Assembly (NCBI GenBank): GCA_910579835.1
Contig: CAJTWQ010000042.1
Span: 8,231 to 17,041 of the forward strand
DNA: 8,811 nucleotides
Source: an uncultured Ruminococcus sp.
GTDB lineage: Bacteria > Bacillota > Clostridia > Oscillospirales > Ruminococcaceae
Reading direction: 5' to 3'
A program made the position numbers and the translations under genes. The notes beneath the pieces were generated by a model. That model saw only the letters and a program-made list of their open reading frames with translations, was not told the DNA's origin and made no database searches. This document shows positions 6,330 to 8,811 of this stretch, piece after piece (the stretch's first letter is position 1; each line of letters opens with the position of its first letter).

Positions 6330-6369
6330 TCTCATTCCTCCATATATTCAGATATCGTGGGAATTTAAC

Positions 6370-6387
6370 ATCTCTATGTGCAGAGAT
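6370..6387 (-). other. hairpin in the leader of the lipoprotein-radA transcript
   Basis: ATCTCT and AGAGAT form a perfect 6-bp stem with a 6-nt loop. It lies between the promoter (6408-6436) and the lipoprotein ribosome site, so it would be in the roughly 70-nt 5' leader. No T-run follows, so it is not a terminator. Any regulatory role is conjecture. Confidence 0.3.
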
Positions 6388-6517
6388 CTAATGAATAAAC
6401 CCTTATAATTTTACCACTTTTGTCGTTTAATGTCAACTGATTTTTTGAAATACACAAATTTTGATCTGCAAAACAGACCTGTCTGATGACCACAGGATCA
6501 CCGAACAGATCTTCCAT
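6374..6517 (-). other. 47-codon reading frame overlapping the operon promoter
   Basis: An ATG at 6517 opens a frame starting MEDLFGDPVVIRQVCFADQN and ending at TAG 6376-6374. The first half reads like protein, but the second half is simply the promoter region read through. There is no clear ribosome site. It follows, after 4 nt, the end of another minus-strand frame with coding character (6522 onward). I treat it as a possible remnant of an older gene, not as a confident gene. Confidence 0.15.
6408..6436 (-). promoter_or_regulatory. sigma-70 promoter for lipoprotein-radA-antiporter
   Basis: On the minus strand TTGACA (6436-6431, perfect consensus), a 17-bp spacer and TAAAAT (6413-6408) point toward the lipoprotein gene. 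Transcription should start near 6401, leaving a leader of about 70 nt. No other equally good promoter is seen before radA or the antiporter. Confidence 0.75.
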
Positions 6518-6521
6518 AAAA

Positions 6522-6648
6522 TTATTCCGCTTCATCAATTGCCTTAACAGCCATATCGTAAAGTTCTTCTACGGTGAAATTCACCGTATTACCGATAGTT
6601 GCCTTAGTTTTAAGATTGCTTTCTTCAATATTCCCAAAATGATAATAT
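6522..6648 (-). pseudogene. coding-like 3' fragment of an unidentified gene
   Basis: A minus-strand frame ending at TAA (6524-6522) encodes HFGNIEESNLKTKATIGN, followed by TVNFTVEELYDMAVKAIDEAE. The amphipathic acidic helix at the end looks like a genuine protein C terminus. The frame is open to about 6720, but upstream of the histidine it becomes low-complexity and AT-rich. No ATG, GTG or TTG with a ribosome site begins it, and the umuC promoter lies across its upstream part. The best reading is the tail of a gene whose front was lost when the umuC-yolD pair or its flank arrived. I do not recognise the family. Confidence 0.3.
6570..6588. promoter_or_regulatory. perfect 19-bp inverted repeat, possible operator
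   Basis: TACGGTGAAATTCACCGTA consists of 9-bp arms that are exact reverse complements around one central A. It lies in the divergent intergenic region, about 90 bp upstream of the umuC -35 box and about 135 bp upstream of the radA-operon -35 box. The symmetry and arm length suit a dimeric regulator. It also lies inside the coding-like fragment (codons for NTVNFTVE), so it may be coincidental. No T-run follows on either strand, so it is not a terminator. Confidence 0.3.
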
Positions 6649-6678
6649 AAAGATATTAATAAAAGATTGAGTGAACAG

Positions 6679-6707
6679 TTGAATTCATTCTGATAATGTG
6701 GTATAAT
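6679..6707 (+). promoter_or_regulatory. sigma-70 promoter for umuC-yolD
   Basis: TTGAAT (6679-6684), a 17-bp spacer and a perfect TATAAT (6702-6707) precede the polymerase gene. The start of transcription should fall near 6714, giving a leader of about 25 nt. No good match to the Gram-positive LexA box (GAAC-N4-GTTC) overlaps it. Confidence 0.75.
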
Positions 6708-6739
6708 AATTATATATTATAATAAAAGGCGGTATGACT

Positions 6740-8212
6740 ATGTACATCTGTATTGATCTGAAAAGCTTTTATGCTTCGGTAGAATGCGTTTCCCGCGGAC
6801 TCGATCCAATGAATACAAATCTTGTCGTTGCAGATTCTGCCAAAACAGAAAAGACGATATGCCTTGCGGTCACACCGCCTCTGAAAGTTTATGGAATCCC
6901 AGGCAGGGCAAGACTTTTTGAGGTAGTCCAAAAGGTAAATGAGGTAAACAAGGAACGTTTCAGACGAAATCATTATTGTTCATTTACAGGACAATCCGTA
7001 CTTGCATCGGAAATAAACAGTAATCCCTCATTGGAGCTTGGATTCGTTATTGCGCCGCCGAGAATGACAACGTATATGGAAGTCAGCACTAAAATTTACA
7101 ATATCTACTTGAAATATATTGCTCCCGAAGATATACTGGTTTATTCAATAGATGAAGTTTTTATGGACGTTTCGGCGTATCTGGGTATGTATAAAATGAC
7201 CGCCTACGAGCTTTCTATGACTATTATACGAGATGTTCTGAAACAGACAGGAATCACCGCAACAGCAGGAATTGGCACAAATATGTACCTTGCCAAAGTG
7301 GCAATGGATGTCATGGCAAAGAAAATGACTCCAGACAAAGATGGCGTCCGCATCGCGGAGCTTGATGAAATGACCTACCGCCGCGAGCTTTGGGAACATA
7401 CTCCAATTACGGATTTCTGGCGTGTGGGAAAAGGTATAGCCAGAAAGCTACAAGCTAACCGTATATACACAATGGGCGATGTGGCAGAATGTTCGGAGTA
7501 CAACGAGGAAAAACTATATAAGCTGTTCGGAATCAATGCTGAGCTGCTGATTGATCACGCCTGGGGCTGGGAACCCTGCACAATTCAGGACGTAAAGGCG
7601 TATATTCCAGAAAATCACAGCATCAGTCAAGGGCAGGTGCTTTCCTGTGCATACAGCTTTGAAAAGGGTCAGCTTATTGTCCGTGAGATGACAGAACTGC
7701 TTGTACTGGATTTGGTGAAGAAAAAGCTTGTTACCGACCAGATTGTGCTGACAGTCGGATATGACCATGAGGGCGTCCCCAAAAATTTTAAAGGACAAAT
7801 GGAGAAAGACCGCTATGGCAGAAAAATTCCCAAGCAAGCGCACGGATCAATAAATCTGGAAGGCTTTACATCATCAACAAAGAAAATCATAGATGCGGCA
7901 ATAAGACTGTATACGCAGATCGTGGACAACAGTTTGCAGGTACGGCGGATGTATGTGACGGCAAACCACATCAAGCTGGAAAGCGCGTTATCAGATGAAT
8001 TTATGCAGCTTAATCTATTCACAGATCCAGAAGAAATCAAGCATAGGCAGCAAGTGGAAAAAAGTATGGAGGAAAAAGAAAAGTCCATACAGAAAACAAT
8101 GATCGGCATAAAGGAGCGTTTTGGAAAAAACGCGATCCTCAAGGGCATAAATTTACATGAGGGGGCAACAACCATTGAACGTAACGGTAAGGTGGGAGGT
8201 CATAAGGCATGA
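6740..8212 (+). CDS. Y-family DNA polymerase, UmuC/UvrX type
   Basis: A translesion polymerase of the UmuC/UvrX group, inserting nucleotides opposite damaged bases in an error-prone way. The product has 490 residues from the ATG at 6740. Catalytic carboxylates are in place: Asp6 (CIDLKSFYASVE) and Asp138-Glu139 (YSIDEVFMD). The aromatic FY pair in the first motif is the steric-gate position. Palm and fingers (1-215), a helix-hairpin-helix thumb (VGKGIARKLQANRIYTMGDV, about 229-248) and the little-finger domain follow. A beta-clamp-binding motif QLNLF sits at 423-427, followed by a charged helical tail. An in-frame ATG at 6734 exists, but GGCGG (6728-6732) is 7 nt from 6740 and only 1 nt from 6734, so 6740 is chosen. 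Its stop overlaps yolD by ATGA. The gene pair is common on Clostridia chromosomes and mobile elements. Confidence 0.93.
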   Translation: MYICIDLKSFYASVECVSRGLDPMNTNLVVADSAKTEKTICLAVTPPLKVYGIPGRARLFEVVQKVNEVNKERFRRNHYCSFTGQSVLASEINSNPSLELGFVIAPPRMTTYMEVSTKIYNIYLKYIAPEDILVYSIDEVFMDVSAYLGMYKMTAYELSMTIIRDVLKQTGITATAGIGTNMYLAKVAMDVMAKKMTPDKDGVRIAELDEMTYRRELWEHTPITDFWRVGKGIARKLQANRIYTMGDVAECSEYNEEKLYKLFGINAELLIDHAWGWEPCTIQDVKAYIPENHSISQGQVLSCAYSFEKGQLIVREMTELLVLDLVKKKLVTDQIVLTVGYDHEGVPKNFKGQMEKDRYGRKIPKQAHGSINLEGFTSSTKKIIDAAIRLYTQIVDNSLQVRRMYVTANHIKLESALSDEFMQLNLFTDPEEIKHRQQVEKSMEEKEKSIQKTMIGIKERFGKNAILKGINLHEGATTIERNGKVGGHKA

Positions 8213-8634
8213 GGTACAAACATATTATCAATCTTCCCCACCATGTTTCTAAAAAACATCTGCCAATGCCTATGACAGGCCGTGCTGCGCAGTTTTTCTC
8301 ATTTAAGGCATTAACGGGATTTGAAGATGAAATTGAAGAGGCGTCAAGATATGTTGACACAAGACCGGAGCTTACTGAGGACAAGCTTGAAAATCTGAAT
8401 CAGATATTTCGGCTGTTGTCAGAAATCGGAAGTAAAAAGCCGGATATTTTTGTAAAATATTTTGTTCTGGATAAACTAAAAAAAGGAGGAAAGTATGCGA
8501 CCGCAACTGGAAAATTTCGTTTTCTGGATATGGGCATTAGAATTCTGAAATTTACGGACGGTACATCTGTTCCAATTGATGATATTGTTGAATTAAAATT
8601 TTTCAGAACATTAGGATATGATGGAATATGCTGA
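8209..8634 (+). CDS. YolD-like protein, partner of the Y-family polymerase
   Basis: A 141-residue protein of the YolD-like family. Its N-terminal signature MTGRAAQFFSFKALTGFEDEIEEASR (about 22-47) matches the RAAQFxxFxALTGY block of the Clostridia members. The C-terminal part (about 83-130: KYFVLDKLKKGGKYATATGKFRF, then FTDGTSVPIDDIVEL) has the small beta-domain pattern of the family. YolD genes characteristically follow UvrX/UmuC-type polymerases and have been proposed to act as their UmuD-like accessory partners; the mechanism is not settled. Its ATG overlaps the polymerase TGA by four bases (ATGA), and GGAGG (8195-8199) lies 9 nt upstream, so translation is coupled to umuC. No Ser-Lys autoprotease motif of UmuD is visible. 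Confidence 0.88.
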   Translation: MRYKHIINLPHHVSKKHLPMPMTGRAAQFFSFKALTGFEDEIEEASRYVDTRPELTEDKLENLNQIFRLLSEIGSKKPDIFVKYFVLDKLKKGGKYATATGKFRFLDMGIRILKFTDGTSVPIDDIVELKFFRTLGYDGIC

Positions 8635-8662
8635 CGAAAATTTGCTCTTTATATGCAGCTTC

Positions 8663-8690
8663 TGAATAAATGACAGCATTATGTTATTCA
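8663..8690. repeat. inverted repeat after yolD
   Basis: TGAATAA (8663-8669) and TTATTCA (8684-8690) are exact reverse complements around a 14-nt loop, 28 bp after the yolD stop. No T-run follows, so termination here is unlikely. The remaining AT-rich sequence to 8773 shows no gene. Confidence 0.25.
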
Positions 8691-8773
8691 ATATCCCTCA
8701 TATTAAAGCTCGTTAATTTTTATATGCATTGTTTGTGCATTTACTGTGCTCTGCCGCGCAAAATACAAAAAAA

Positions 8774-8786
8774 TTACTTTAAGTAA
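8774..8786 (-). terminator. weak AT-rich hairpin with T-run on the minus strand
   Basis: TTACTT and AAGTAA flank a single T. Read on the minus strand, the repeat is followed by seven T residues (8773-8767). With a one-base centre the stem must open to about 5 bp, and it is AT-rich, so it would be a poor terminator alone. It adjoins the stronger hairpin arm at the window edge. Confidence 0.2.
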
Positions 8787-8811
8787 AAAAAGAGCCTCCT
8801 GATGAGAAATC
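8785..8811. terminator. left half of a probable bidirectional terminator cut by the window edge
   Basis: An A-run (8785-8791) is followed by GAGCCTCCTGAT (8792-8803), a GAGAA loop, and then ATC (8809-8811). That ATC is the start of the reverse complement of the arm. A-run, GC-containing arm, short loop and beginning return arm suggest a rho-independent terminator serving umuC-yolD, and in reverse a gene from the right. The prediction is that the next bases are AGGAGGCTC followed by Ts. Confidence 0.5.

Noticed and set aside
6671..6690. GAACAGTTGAATTC as a LexA/SOS box over the umuC -35
   Set aside because: The GAA and TTC arms are 8 bp apart instead of 6 and GTTC is missing, so it does not fit GAAC-N4-GTTC.
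1..8811. CRISPR arrays, tRNA or rRNA genes
   Set aside because: No regularly spaced repeats, cloverleaf-like sequences or rRNA-like stretches were seen on either strand.

Overview
The window looks like the chromosome of a low-to-moderate GC Gram-positive of the Clostridia, most likely a Ruminococcus-like member of the Oscillospiraceae. This is inferred from strong AGGAGG-type ribosome sites, TTG and GTG starts, a DxDxDG lipoprotein and the UmuC-YolD pair. No database search could be run, so genus is a guess.

Left part (1-1059): the edge holds the first 18 codons of a minus-strand gene with a good ribosome site. A strong hairpin at 148-179 follows, then a complete minus-strand patatin-like phospholipase (202-1059).

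IS110-family insertion (about 1072-2546): this is the most interesting part. The transposase gene is broken by an internal deletion and frame changes. The 5' noncoding end can fold into a hairpin followed by two large stem-loops, the layout of an IS110 bridge RNA. The ends can be placed from the sequence. Joining right end to left end through a CT core gives TTGACT-17 bp-TATAAT, a near-perfect promoter pointing into the RNA. The proposed donor loop also carries 9 nt identical to the right end and 5 nt complementary to core plus left end. The element sits 12 bp upstream of the phospholipase start codon, in its ribosome site, and faces the opposite way.

Minus-strand housekeeping operon (2652-6436): a TTGACA-17-TAAAAT promoter drives a lipoprotein with two calcium-loop-like motifs, then radA (14-nt gap), then a CPA2-type sodium/proton antiporter (49-nt gap). 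Removing the insertion leaves the phospholipase about 117 bp downstream on the same strand, so it was probably the last gene or a close follower of this operon.

Divergent intergenic region (6437-6739): it holds coding-like minus-strand remnants, a perfect 19-bp inverted repeat at 6570-6588, and a TTGAAT-17-TATAAT promoter for the genes to the right.

Right part (6740-8811): a two-gene plus-strand operon with an ATGA overlap encodes a UmuC/UvrX-type Y-family DNA polymerase with a C-terminal QLNLF clamp-binding motif, and a YolD-like partner. The window appears to end inside a terminator hairpin. RadA and the UmuC-YolD pair both deal with DNA damage, but they lie in divergent units with separate promoters.
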